This document shows, piece by piece, positions 1 to 9,873 of a stretch of DNA of 64,000 nt. The DNA is taken from positions 17,019 to 81,018 of the forward strand of contig NW_008705612.1 in assembly GCF_000186865.1 (NCBI RefSeq), read 5' to 3'. Below the pieces are notes generated by a model. The model was not told the DNA's origin and made no database searches. It saw only the letters and a program-made list of their open reading frames with translations. This DNA comes from Aureococcus anophagefferens (lineage: Eukaryota; Sar; Pelagophyceae; Pelagomonadales; Pelagomonadaceae). Every line of letters begins with the position of its first letter. Position 1 is the stretch's first letter. The position numbers were made by a program, and so were the translations under genes.

Positions 1-296
1 TCGCGCATCCAGTTCGCACGAAGCGGGCCTTCCCACCGCTGCCGAAATCGGACGGCATCGTAGCCGTTATCAGACAGCACTTCCATGAGGCGTCGCTCGA
101 GAGTAGGTGTGGCCCGGGCGAGCATGAAAAGCACACGCGAGTGATCCGCCGCGAAACGCTGCGCCAACGCTGGGAGAGAGGTGATGCTCGATAGATCCAA
201 GAAGCGAAGCAAAACCCCAATGATGCCGGGGCTGCCCCAGAGCACCTGGAGGTCGCAGAGGGTCGTACGAATAGGGGTTCTATTAGCTATCATCAT
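1..296 (-). CDS. Partial ORF open at left window edge, unknown
   Basis: Reading the minus strand from ATG at 296 gives 98 codons without any stop up to the window edge, so this is the N-terminal part of a longer protein. Around residues 28-47 it reads LLRFLDLSSITSLPALAQRF, which resembles an F-box-like or leucine-rich N-terminal helix; the rest (residues 50-98) is Arg- and Leu-rich with no motif I recognise. The frame contains no TAA, TAG or TGA, in contrast to the PKS loci further right. It sits just left of a tandem-repeat block, so its upstream region is repetitive. Function is not assigned; a genuine gene is likely but not certain because only part is visible. Confidence 0.4.
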   Translation of the reverse strand, partial: MMIANRTPIRTTLCDLQVLWGSPGIIGVLLRFLDLSSITSLPALAQRFAADHSRVLFMLARATPTLERRLMEVLSDNGYDAVRFRQRWEGPLRANWMR

Positions 297-320
297 TTGA
301 TCGATAGTATCACTATTTAT

Positions 321-725
321 ATTATCCGGAATGGCATGCTGGAACCAATACCCGCGGATATGCATGATGGAATCAATATCTCCATACGCATGCTGGAACC
401 AATATGCCTATAAGCAAGATGGAACCAATACCTAATATATTATTATCCGGAATGGCATGCTGGAACCAATACCCGCGGATATGCATGATGGAATCAAGAT
501 CTCCATACGCATGCTGGAACCAATATGCCTATAAGCAAGATGGAACCAATACCTAATATATTATTATCCGGAATGGCATGCTGGAACCAATACCCGCGGA
601 TATGCATGATGGAATCAAGATCTCCATACGCATGCTGGAACCAATATGCCTATAAGCAAGATGGAACCAATACCTAATATATATTATCCGGAATGGCATG
701 CTGGAACCAATACCTGCGGATATGC
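321..725. repeat. 121-bp tandem repeat, about 3.4 copies
   Basis: The word ATTATCCGGAATGGCATGC begins at 321, 442, 563 and 683, giving periods of 121, 121 and 120 bp. Each unit contains the sub-motif GCTGGAACCAATA twice and GATGGAACCAATACC, so an internal near-duplication is nested in the unit. Copies are nearly identical (aatcaatat versus aatcaagat is the main difference), indicating recent expansion. Short ORFs through it are by-products of the repeat. Confidence 0.9.
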
Positions 726-2072
726 ACGAGAGCGCACGGGAAACGCGCGATCGTGTCCGTGGGGACGCGGTGCGCGCGCTCATGTAGGCGTGCTGGCCAT
801 AGCCGTAGATGAGGCCTATGTAAAAGGCACGATCTGCCAATCTGCGATCGCAAAATTGCTCTGCGCGCGCGCGGCGGGCCTCGATTGCAAGAATTTTTGC
901 ATGAGGAGCCGCGGCGGGGTGTTACGCGGCATGGGGGAGCTACGTACGTCTCAACCGGTCCATCGGACCCACGTTCACGACGATCCACTCCATCTCGGAA
1001 GGCACAAGAAGACCGCGTGTGCTTGGTCGATCGGCGCCCTACTTGAGGCGACGTCACGGATCGGCCCCTGTGACGTAGGCGCCCCGCGCGATCTTAGTGG
1101 ATTACCCCCGGCGCAATGGAGGCGCGCGGGAGTGGAGGGGATGGTTTGGTTCGAAGATGAGGTGTTGAAAACTCATCGGTGGTCGGCGAGCATCGCCCCG
1201 CGCGCGGAGCGCGCGCGGACCGCTCCGGACGGGTCCAGATGGGTGTGTCGCCGCCGGCCGCGTGGTTCGCTGTCCTCCAAGTCGATGTCGCTCTCCACAA
1301 CATCATGGATCGTCGTCCCGGACGCTCTCTCGCTGTCACGCGCGCGCTTCTCCGAACTTCAACGCGCCGGCGACGTCGTTTTCTCGCTTCCGGGAAACCC
1401 CGCGCTCGTCGCCGCTCGACGGCGCTCTCGTGGTACGCGCGCGACGCCGCAGCCGAGCTCCACCAGCCCCAGCGACGATCCGCCCGCTCCGCCGACGTCA
1501 GCGCCGCCACGACGAGCGCGCCGCGTCCGCGCCGCCGTCGTCGCCTCGTACCGGAGCTCGACGTGCGAGGACTGGACGGGGCACTGCAGGTGCGTGCGCC
1601 GCGAGGCGCACTTCGGGAGCATCGAGACCCTCAACACGGACACCCTCGAGGTCGCGCCGGGCCGCGTCGACGCCCCGGTCGCCGCGGAGCGCGCCGCCGT
1701 CGTCGCCGGGTAGCCCGGCGCGCGCTCCGGTACGTCTTCAACAAGGGCACGTCCGTGCCGCCCTAGAAGGTGCACTTCGGGAGCATCGGCACCCTCATGG
1801 ACTTCACCTTCATCGACGCGCCGGGCTGCGTCGACGCCCACAACGCGGTCCAATGCGCGCCCAGAGTCGCCGATTCCCGTCCCGGCCGCCGACGCCCAGA
1901 ACGTCCAACTCGAACACGTTCGACTCCACGGGCTGCGCGATCTAGGGCACGCCACACCTCCCACACGTCCCGCACCACCGCGCTTCGAGCGTCACGGCGA
2001 ACTTGTCCCGCGCGTACGTCGCCGAGCGCCCCCGGAACCGCGTCGAATCTCGAGCACCCGCTCGTCGCCGCC

Positions 2073-2505
2073 GTCGAGGTCCCACGCGCAGCACGCGCCG
2101 TCCGACAAGTCCTCCACCACCCCCGGCAAGGCGCGCAAGCCCTCAAAACCGCTGCCCGTCGCCTTTGAAGCCGCGGAGCCGTCGCCGAACGCCCCGGAAC
2201 ACGCGCTCGGCGCCGCGGTCCCGCGCCCTTGCCGTCGAGGTCCCACGCGCAGCACGCGCCGTCCGACAAGTCCTCCACCACCCCCGGCAAGGCGCGCAAG
2301 CCCTCAAAACCGCTGCCCGTCGCCTTTGAAGCCGCGGAGCCGTCGCCGAACGCCCCGGAACACGCGCTCGGCGCCGCGGTCCCGCGCCCTTGCCGTCGAG
2401 GTCCCACGCGCAGCACGCGCCGTCCGACAGGTCCTCCACCATCCCCGGCAAGGCGCGCAAGCCCTCAAAACCGCTGCCCGTCGCCTTTGAAGCCGCGAAC
2501 CCGCC
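2073..2505. repeat. 161-bp tandem repeat, about 2.7 copies
   Basis: GTCGAGGTCCCACGCGCAGC recurs at 2073, 2234 and 2395, an exact 161-bp period. The unit also contains CCGACAAGTCCTCCACCA and CCCTCAAAACCGCTGCCCGT. The third copy diverges after about 2500. A period of 161 is not a multiple of three, so a translated frame changes at every copy, which argues against a coding repeat. Confidence 0.88.
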
Positions 2506-3409
2506 GCCGCAGATCCTCGGATCCCGCTTCAACCGCTCGGTCACCGGCAAGTCGTTCGCCGCGCGCACGCCACCCTCAAAACCGCTCGCCGCCGCCGCCG
2601 AGGACGTCCACGGGCGCCTCGACGGGGCCGCGGCGCCGGACGAGGAGCTCCGCGCCGCGCCGAATTCGTAGGGACGCCACGCTCTGTGGGCCACCCAGAG
2701 CCACTCGCTCACGCACGCACAGGGCACCTTGAGGGCATCATCGTCCGAGTTTTTTGGCCGGGGAGTTCCCCAAAACCGAGTTTGGGACGGCGGCCGGTCC
2801 CCGGGTCCCCCCGTCGCGAGTTTGGCCGCGCCGCGAGTTTTTCCGAGGTCGCGAGTTTCCGGGCGAGCGCAGCGAGCCCGAGTTTGGGAGCGTCGCGAGT
2901 TTTATCGGCCGCGCAGCGGCCTCGTCCGCGCTCGCGCGGAGAAATTTTGGCGGCGGGGCCGGCGAAAGTGGCGTTTTGCGGTGGAGTCGGCGTCCGCGGA
3001 GACGGAATTCGGGCGGCTGTTGCTCGGCGCCGCGGGACAGGGCCGGCGCCCGAGGGACCGTTTTCCCGGAAACGAGCGAGTCGCCGCTCTTCCCGGACGC
3101 GGTCCGGAGCCCCTCGCCGAGCGTGGTCGCGGAGACCTGCGCCACGTCGATCATCTCGAAGAACCTCCTCGGCGTCATGCTCACGTCGCTCGTCGACGTG
3201 GTCGTGGGAGACGTGAGAGGCTTCAGAGCGCGTCCGGGAAGAGCGGCTACGGGCTCGCTTTCCGGGAAAACCATCTCTCTCGCCGGCGAATCTCCTCGGC
3301 GGCGTCGAACGACAGCATTGCAAAGGTCCGAGTTTGCGGCCGCAGGCCGCCTCCGGTTCCCCAAAATCCCAGCAAAAGACCGAGTTTGGGACGGCGGCCG
3401 GTACCCGAG

Positions 3410-3580
3410 TTTCGGCGCCGCAGGCGCCCCGTGGCGAGTTTGAGCGCCGCAGGCGCCCCGTGGCGAGTTTGAGCGCCGCAGGCGCCCGTGGCGAGCTTGC
3501 TACCAAGTCGCGAGCTTGCTACCAAGTCGTGAGCTTGCTACCAAAATCGCGAGTTTCGTCGTGGTGAGCTTGCTACAAAA
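3410..3580. repeat. Two short tandem arrays (29 bp and about 20 bp)
   Basis: GCGCCGCAGG begins at 3415, 3444 and 3473 in a 29-bp unit ending CCCCGTGGCGAGTTTGA. It is followed directly by GCGAGCTTGCTACCAAGTC repeated about three times from 3491 with a period near 20 bp. The same GAGTTT and GCCGCAGGC words are dispersed through the surrounding GC-rich DNA. Confidence 0.8.
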
Positions 3581-5000
3581 GTCGCGAGTTCGCGCCGCAG
3601 GCAAAAGTGTCTCTGGAGTTCGAGCGTGCCGCCGCAGGCATGGCGCGCTGGGAGTTTCCACGCCGTGACGAGTTTCGGAACGTCCGGAAGACGGACCGTC
3701 GGAAATCTACGCCAGGCGCCGCGGGACAGATCCAGGCGCCCCTCGGACGTTTGCGGGAACCGGTCGCGTAGCGAGGCTCTCGAGGCCGGGGACTCCGCCG
3801 ACGACACGAATGAGCGTTCGGACGAATCCCACGCATATTTCCGAAACGCTTCAAAAGATGTGGAAACTCGTGGAACACTCGAAACACGCGTCGGAGTCGC
3901 TTTCCGCAGCATCGTGGATCAATCGGCGAACCATAAGACGGCGTCGTGCCGCAGGCGAGAGCGACGTCAGACCCCATGTTGGCGCTTGACGACGTAAAAA
4001 CGCTCTCAGAAGCACCCGCGCGCGAGCTTGGGCGGCGGCGAGCGCGCGCGGAAGGCTTCGCAGTCATGTCCTCGTCCACGCGTCCCAGCGCGCAGCCCCA
4101 GCGAGCGATCGAAAGCGAGCGCGCGGCTCATCTCTTTCCCGGAAAGCGGCGACTCGATGGACGGGCGACCGCGCGCCCAAGATGGCTTCCCGGAAATGCC
4201 GCCGACGGCCAGCGACTTCGCCACATGACCCGAGACGAGCTTCGCGGCTTCGGCGAGCGCGGACCGGCTCGCGCACTACCCCCTCGAGTTCGAGCCACCC
4301 GCCGATCGCGTCGAACTGGCGCGCCCTCGAGCTTCTCCGACGGCGCGAACTCGCGCAGCTCGCAAAAGACGCTCCCCGGAAATCCCCAGGAAGACACTCC
4401 ACTTCCGGAGAAACGCGAGTTCCCCGGCGCCGAAGGCGCGTTCGAGTTTCAGAGCTCGGCGCCGCAGGCGCCGAGCGCGTCGCGAGTTTGGGGCGGGGGC
4501 GGCGTCCGCGGAAGACCCGGCCGGGGCGCGCGAGCTTTCGAGTTTGCGAGTTTCGGCGCCGCAGGCCTCGAGTTTGCCAGCGCCGCTGTGAATGCGAGTT
4601 CCGTTCTCGCCCACTCTCTCGCACTCGCAAGCCCCTAGATCGGTGAGCGCTCGTCGTGTTGCTGCTCGTTTTCACCACTTTTTGGTCCTACTGGACCGCG
4701 GCGCGCGGGCGGTCCTGTGCGTGCCCGTCTAAAAATCAAACGCTCGCGCAGACGCACGCGGCGGCGCGGCGAGGGACGCGGACCAACTCCATGCGCTCCC
4801 CAAACCACTCGGCCGCCGGGGGTCGCACGCAGACCGGGGGTCCAGACGATGGAGATACAAGCCCCCAGTTTCGCGCACGTGCGACTTCCAACCACCGACC
4901 GCGGCGCCTACCTCCGGCCCAGGCACTTCCCAGGGGCTCTAGCGGACCACAGGCTCTAGAGACGGACCACAGATCGGCTACCGCCAGCCCCGCGCCGTCC

Positions 5001-5095
5001 CGCTAACCCTGACCCTAAGCCTCCGGCGAGCGGATGGGCGCCGGCCAGCGCCCGCCGCCGTCCGGCTACCCTAAACCCGAACCCTAACAATACAC
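5001..5095. repeat. Degenerate interstitial telomere-like motifs
   Basis: Short CCCTAA-type words occur in two clusters, GCTAACCCTGACCCTAAGCC near 5002 and TACCCTAAACCCGAACCCTA near 5067. They are imperfect and few, so this is at best an interstitial remnant rather than a chromosome end. Confidence 0.3.
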
Positions 5096-5424
5096 CCAGC
5101 GATGGCCGTAACCCTCAGCGAGCGCCTCTCTAACCCCCAGCTAACCCTCGACCCCACTCTGGGGACGCACGGGCCGCGTGTAACCCGCAAAACCGTCCAA
5201 AACGAGCCTCGCGGCGTCGGGGATCGTTCGCGCGCGCGCGCGCCCGCGCGCGCATCCGTCGGCGCCGAGAGCGTCGTCGTCGCGTCTGTCCTCGAGGGCG
5301 CGGCGCTGGAGCGCGTCGCGGGCGCGCCGCTCGCGGCCGCCGAGGCCGTCGCCGAGGCCGCCGGCGTCGAAGCGCTCGAGGCCGTCGGGAGCTCGAGCGC
5401 GCCGGCGACGAGCTTCTCCGATAT

Positions 5425-6987
5425 TTGAGTTTGGTAAATAGACATAATTTGAAAGAAGAAACTGAAGAAGTACCAGAAAAAATAGGCGAAGAAGGAAAAG
5501 AGGAAGAAATAAAGGATGATGATATATTTGGTTTGATTCCAGATGATATATTTCGAAAAATATTGGATGATTTGATTTCTGGTGATTTGAATCTATGTAA
5601 ACATTTCGGAATATTGTTCTGGCCTACCGATCCGGGCCGTGTTTCCCTACTGCGAGTGAAGACCAAGAGGGATGAGCTATTTGCGAGCACTGCTGCTCTA
5701 CTGGAGAATGATGATTTCATGCGGTTAGTGATGCCAATTTGCGTGGTAGTTGAAGATCTCCAGAGGGAGATCATTAACAGGAAAATATTCCTGCCTAAGG
5801 CACTGTCCAAGATGAAAGAAGCGGAGTCAAGGGCATGCCTGCAACGACACTGTAAAATTACCATGCCAGCTCATGGTCATACTGACGGTTTTGTCAACGA
5901 GCTCACTGATGTTGAGGTTGCTTACCAGCTGGAGCTATTTGGATATGGTGGACTTCCAACCAGAAATTTATTACAAAATGTCATAGAGGCTGCAGATTTG
6001 ATTCGGCGGGCAGATGTCTACTTGACTTTTCCTTGGGGTACGTCTGCAATGTGGGGTCCAGACCCAGAGCTGGTGGCAGAAGATGCACTCCACCTCATAT
6101 TAAGAATGATGCCAACTGCAAATCACATTTGCCTATCATGGCCTCTGGTGCACAAGGACGCCCGAGCTGAGGAGCGGATGCTGATGGCGTCCCAGGCGAT
6201 TCGGAGAAAGACTTCAATTTCATGGTATAAAGCAGCATGGCTTGATGGGTCTTCAAATACTGACATCATCAAGCAGTCCTTCGGTGACAGTGACAGTATG
6301 AAGCTGCTGGATGCCTGGCAGGACACTGACATTTTAAAGTGCATTTCCAGTGATGATTCCGTAATAAATAGCCTGAGAATGATGATGTTTCACTTGAAGA
6401 AGAGCATTGAAATTATGAGGATGAAACCAACGAAAAAGCCTGGTGATGAGGGCTATCAAGCTGAGCTGGAAAAAGATGCTGACCGCCTCCAGTATCACGC
6501 AGATCAGTGGTGGCATTTTGCGAGTAAGCATGTTGGAGAGAAGGTCCTTACCTCATATGGCCACAGCTTGAAGTGTGGTAATTTCAGCAGATTTATGAAA
6601 AAATGGGGCTATCTGATCTACTACAGTGCCGACGCTGTGGAACAGACGAACGATGATGCCATTGTCATCACACAGACCAAATCGCACAAATTTGGTGTGA
6701 AAGGCCAGTCACCTGGGAGGGGCCAAGTAATGGTGTCCCAAGCTGAGGATATTGCCCGGTGGTGCGGCCGCAAGATTGCCTATGCTACGGGAATGGACAA
6801 GGAAATCTATGCTGCCCATGAAGCTCGCTTGCTGCGCAGGAGAAATGAAGCTAGCCAGCGCATCCGCCCCCTCTTTATTCCGCGCAAGCCTGGAGCGAGG
6901 AACAGAAAAACGAGGAAGCTTCAGCACATGCGGCGGGATTTGACTCGCGACGGCGAGCTCTTAGATATCCGTAAAGTATTTTCGTAG
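5425..6987 (+). CDS. Orphan 520-codon ORF, possible mobile-element protein
   Basis: An uninterrupted 520-codon frame with protein-like composition and a much lower GC content than the DNA to its left. It opens at TTG (5425); the first in-frame ATG is only at 5719 (residue 99), so a 5' exon or a different start is likely. Residues 10-40 are very acidic (EETEEVPEKIGEEGKEEE). Residues about 330-400 hold a His/Trp-rich stretch (HADQWWHFASKHVGEK) followed by GYLIYYSADAVEQTNDD, and the C-terminus is basic (RKPGARNRKTRKLQ). The H...GYL..YSA...E..N pattern is loosely reminiscent of the C-terminal part of some eukaryotic transposases, but I cannot assign a family. No in-frame TAA, TAG or TGA occurs, unlike locus A. 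The next gene is convergent. Confidence 0.7.
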   Translation: MSLVNRHNLKEETEEVPEKIGEEGKEEEIKDDDIFGLIPDDIFRKILDDLISGDLNLCKHFGILFWPTDPGRVSLLRVKTKRDELFASTAALLENDDFMRLVMPICVVVEDLQREIINRKIFLPKALSKMKEAESRACLQRHCKITMPAHGHTDGFVNELTDVEVAYQLELFGYGGLPTRNLLQNVIEAADLIRRADVYLTFPWGTSAMWGPDPELVAEDALHLILRMMPTANHICLSWPLVHKDARAEERMLMASQAIRRKTSISWYKAAWLDGSSNTDIIKQSFGDSDSMKLLDAWQDTDILKCISSDDSVINSLRMMMFHLKKSIEIMRMKPTKKPGDEGYQAELEKDADRLQYHADQWWHFASKHVGEKVLTSYGHSLKCGNFSRFMKKWGYLIYYSADAVEQTNDDAIVITQTKSHKFGVKGQSPGRGQVMVSQAEDIARWCGRKIAYATGMDKEIYAAHEARLLRRRNEASQRIRPLFIPRKPGARNRKTRKLQHMRRDLTRDGELLDIRKVFS

Positions 6988-7168
6988 GAGCTAAGCTAGA
7001 AGTTGAATCGCCGGGAGATTTTAGAGTGCATATGTTGGCTTTTTTTCGCCAATGGTACGCCCGCGGAGGGGGCTGGTTGGGTCTTTAGACGCTTTTGCTC
7101 CGATTCGACTCTGTGGCTTTTTGGTGGTTTTCTACATTCGAGTGCCCCCCATCGGCCAACTAAATGAA

Positions 7169-7235
7169 CTAACTAAATCCACAAATTTAGTTAGCAATCG
7201 TGTATTCGAGTTAGCTCTCCCGAGTTAAGGAGAGC
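7169..7235. other. Two hairpins between convergent ORFs
   Basis: A perfect 10-bp stem (CTAACTAAAT at 7169-7178 with ATTTAGTTAG at 7185-7194, 6-nt loop) is followed by a 7-bp stem (GCTCTCC at 7214-7220 with GGAGAGC at 7229-7235, 8-nt loop). They lie in the 670-bp gap between the convergent 520- and 492-codon ORFs. They could act in 3'-end formation or be remnants of a mobile-element end; nothing else in the gap is recognisable. Confidence 0.35.
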
Positions 7236-7653
7236 ATGGACGGGCAGCCCCGTCCTCTGTGTCGATCTCCGCCCGTGCGCATGTCCATATCTTGCCAATG
7301 GACGTACTACCCCGCCGCGACCGCCGCTACGAGTGGTGCAAGTTTTACGCTGGGAGCGCACGAATCTGGTATGCACGACGCTCGCGAGCACGTCCCGAAG
7401 CTCCGCGGCAACTTCGCGCGCGACTTTCTCCGCCTAATCGTATCGACAGAACAAACTACGAGTTCTGGTGCGCGCGCGCGAAGGAGCTCTGCTGGCAGAT
7501 GTCTTTATCTCCATCTAATTATTATTTTTGAGCGAGCTATGAGCAGCTCATCAGGCTGCCAGCAGCTCCATCGTGGACTCAGGCGAATTTCATGCGACGA
7601 ATCTTTTGTTGCTTGCGACGAATTTCCCATCCGGCACTTATAGTAGGTCCTAC

Positions 7654-9132
7654 CTACGAAGCGACCTTAGCCTTGGCGAGCTTCGCGCGGCGGGCCGCGC
7701 GAGGGAGGTCGGGGGGCGGCATCACGGGGGCCCAAAACTCAGCGACTGTTTTCGTGGGGGAGTAGAGGACATCCACAGAAGATGGCTTCGCCTTCTTTGG
7801 CTGGTGTTTGTTCCCCGAGGGTGAGGCCGGAGGCGTACGTCTAGAACCAACAGCAGAAGATTTCACAAGCGACTGCAGTTGTTCAAATGGCAAATCAACC
7901 CAATGCGTAGCTAGTGATAGAATCCGCGCATCAGCATCGTATTTCAGACACAAAGACGGAAGCTTCGGACGTCTGCAAGACTTCGCTTTAACAGGTTCAA
8001 GACCCAACTCCAGTGCAAGAGCCTGGAGATGTTCTTCATCTGCATCGCCAACAGCTGACACCATCTCCACAATAGCTCTCACGCATTCGAGCGGAGCATA
8101 CGGATGGCTCTGTTCGGACATTGATGCAGCTTGTCTCTGCAAGGTCTGAGAGCAAAACACATTCCAGTAGTTGCCCAGGAATAGACTCACATGCTTAAAC
8201 CCAGGAGCCCGGTCCACCTTGATAGCTGAAAAAGTCGATTTGCTTGCTACCCGATGCAATGCTGGCCTGTAAGTGTCACTCAAGTAACAATTTTGGCTCC
8301 TGGGTGCGCTGAAATGTCGGATTCCACCGCCACTGAAACCAGTCTCGATCATGGCCCATGTCTGCTGATCAACACCTGGGATGATCTCGCTGTTGCAGCA
8401 CCCCGGTTTTGTTTTTCCAAGCAATCCGGTGATCCTCGTTCGAAGCATGGTCCGCAGTAGCCACTGCTTTGAAGTGAAGCTCTCATACAGCAAGTCTTCC
8501 CCATTCTTGTCCTTGCCCAGCTGCGGATCAGTCTCAGGGAACGTAGAAAAGTTATGGCTTTGCCCTTCCATCGAAGATAATGAGCCATCGGGCATCTGCT
8601 GATGACTCATGACGTAGACGTGCTCCATGCCATGCAGCAGCACCAACTTGTCACAAGCATCATCTATCGGCCACACAACTGCCACACGTAGCACGCAGTC
8701 GACAGGATACCAAGACGCGTCTGAGCAAAGCACGACTTCTTTTAAGCCAGCGGTTAAAGCCCGCTGCCTGACATTCATGGAGCTCGTCGGGAATTTCTTG
8801 TCATCATCTCCCACAACAGAACACCACTGGGCTAGAAAAAACTCACCGGTGTGACCATCCTGAGCAAACTTCTCGCGTTCGTCTTGAGGCAGCTGAGCGT
8901 GCTGCCGAACGTCGACAATGCGGGAGAGGAAAGACTTACCCTTCGCCTTGCCCGTGTAGACGAACTCGCCTGTGAGCAACAAACACTTGAGCTCTGCACT
9001 GCGAACTACCTTGCCATACGGGCTCGTGCCCGGCACTGGGTTCATGCGCAGCGATGACAAACGTGATTCCCGGTACAATTTCAGGGCTGCGCTCGGCCAA
9101 GATATGCCAGGGCCGCTCGGATACCTAGCCAA
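7654..9132 (-). CDS. Orphan 492-codon ORF, unknown
   Basis: A continuous 492-codon minus-strand frame, opening at TTG (9132); the first ATG is residue 30 at about 9045. I recognise no domain. It contains several Trp/Cys-rich segments (for example CSDASWYPVDCVLRVAVVWP near residue 140) and a basic, Lys/Pro-rich C-terminal tail (NKHQPKKAKPSSVD and RAARRAKLAKAK) that looks like a nuclear-localisation type region. It is convergent with the 520-codon ORF and the pair may belong to one mobile element, although I found no terminal inverted repeats. The frame has no internal TAA, TAG or TGA. Its 5' end lies within about 160 bp of the first sequence that aligns with PKS locus B. Confidence 0.7.
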   Translation of the reverse strand: MARYPSGPGISWPSAALKLYRESRLSSLRMNPVPGTSPYGKVVRSAELKCLLLTGEFVYTGKAKGKSFLSRIVDVRQHAQLPQDEREKFAQDGHTGEFFLAQWCSVVGDDDKKFPTSSMNVRQRALTAGLKEVVLCSDASWYPVDCVLRVAVVWPIDDACDKLVLLHGMEHVYVMSHQQMPDGSLSSMEGQSHNFSTFPETDPQLGKDKNGEDLLYESFTSKQWLLRTMLRTRITGLLGKTKPGCCNSEIIPGVDQQTWAMIETGFSGGGIRHFSAPRSQNCYLSDTYRPALHRVASKSTFSAIKVDRAPGFKHVSLFLGNYWNVFCSQTLQRQAASMSEQSHPYAPLECVRAIVEMVSAVGDADEEHLQALALELGLEPVKAKSCRRPKLPSLCLKYDADARILSLATHWVDLPFEQLQSLVKSSAVGSRRTPPASPSGNKHQPKKAKPSSVDVLYSPTKTVAEFWAPVMPPPDLPRAARRAKLAKAKVAS

Positions 9133-9289
9133 GTTTTGTAAGGATTAGTTCGAAAAGCTCGGAGAGAGCAATGGATGAAAGTCCATAGTTGTAAAAATCC
9201 TCTATTAAAGTTCAGAATATAAACTTATCAATTCATCCAATTTTTAGAGGAACTGGACTTATCGAAACCTCCTGGAGACTATTAAGAAA

Positions 9290-9873
9290 AATGGACACAT
9301 AGGAGGAATCCCGGTCCCCGCCTCATTTGTTCTCCTCATTCCGGAAGCGACCCGACTCGAGACGGAGCAACTGGTTGTGAAAGAACTGCCTGCTACCCAC
9401 GATCCTCCAGGGCTGGACGGCCTACAAACGATGCACAATGCGACGAAGAAGACTGAAGGATCGTTCTTCAAACCAGTGAACATCTCTCTGCATCCCTCGT
9501 CGAGAGTTTTCATCGTCGGCAGCGATGGCGTCGCTGCAATGGCAGCTTATTTGGCCTCCGTCCTCATGGCGTAGATACTGGTCGGAGATTTACCCGAGTG
9601 CAGAAGCCCGAGTGCTATTAGCGACGAGCTCAGCTCTTTCACAGATAGCACGAATATCCTGGTCGGTCTCCGTGAGCCAGGCGCCCGCTTGTTGACTCAT
9701 ATACTGTCAACGCAGCTAATATCGAGCTTGGCCTTTTATGCGTGTGTTTGCGAAAGTTTTCACGTCGTGAGAGGGCTCCCAGCCTACAGTACAGTCGAGC
9801 AGCTGTGCGACGCGATTCGGATTTTTTTTCGAACATCTTTTCGAAGCAGAAATCTCGAGGAGCTCCCGTCAAA
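9290..9873 (+). CDS. Locus A: unknown segment preceding the FMO
   Basis: In the same frame as the FMO, this segment reads through TAG at 9572 and aligns with minus-strand 49,640-49,220 of locus B (VFIVGSDG with [19 protein letters not shown] with [12 protein letters not shown]). The A-side TAG lies beside the B-side Gln of PQIEIL. A beta-strand plus Gly-rich start suggests a Rossmann-like or degenerate reductase fold, but I cannot name it. In locus B the segment follows directly on a KS; in A that KS is missing. Confidence 0.55.

Larger units (their letters stand above)
730..5400. other. Very GC-rich, repeat-laden region without a credible gene
   Basis: This stretch is strongly GC-rich and open in many frames on both strands at once, the usual artefact of rare stop codons. 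None of the resulting translations shows a recognisable domain; they are Arg/Ala/Pro-rich and overlap each other in antisense. The recurrent words GCGAGTTT, GAGTTTGGG and GCGCCGCAGGCGCC are scattered on both strands, suggesting dispersed non-coding repeats. I see no gene I can support here. Composition differs sharply from the PKS loci and resembles that of 43.9-45.6 kb. Confidence 0.6.

Noticed and set aside
321..725. CRISPR-like array
   Set aside because: The 121-bp unit is repeated in full without unique spacers, so it is a plain tandem repeat in eukaryotic DNA.
5001..5095. Chromosome end (telomere)
   Set aside because: Only a few imperfect CCCTAA-like words embedded in non-repetitive sequence.
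646..5864. Many overlapping 100-355 codon ORFs on both strands in the GC-rich region
   Set aside because: Low stop frequency in GC-rich DNA opens all frames; translations are Arg/Ala/Pro-rich, overlap in antisense and show no domain.
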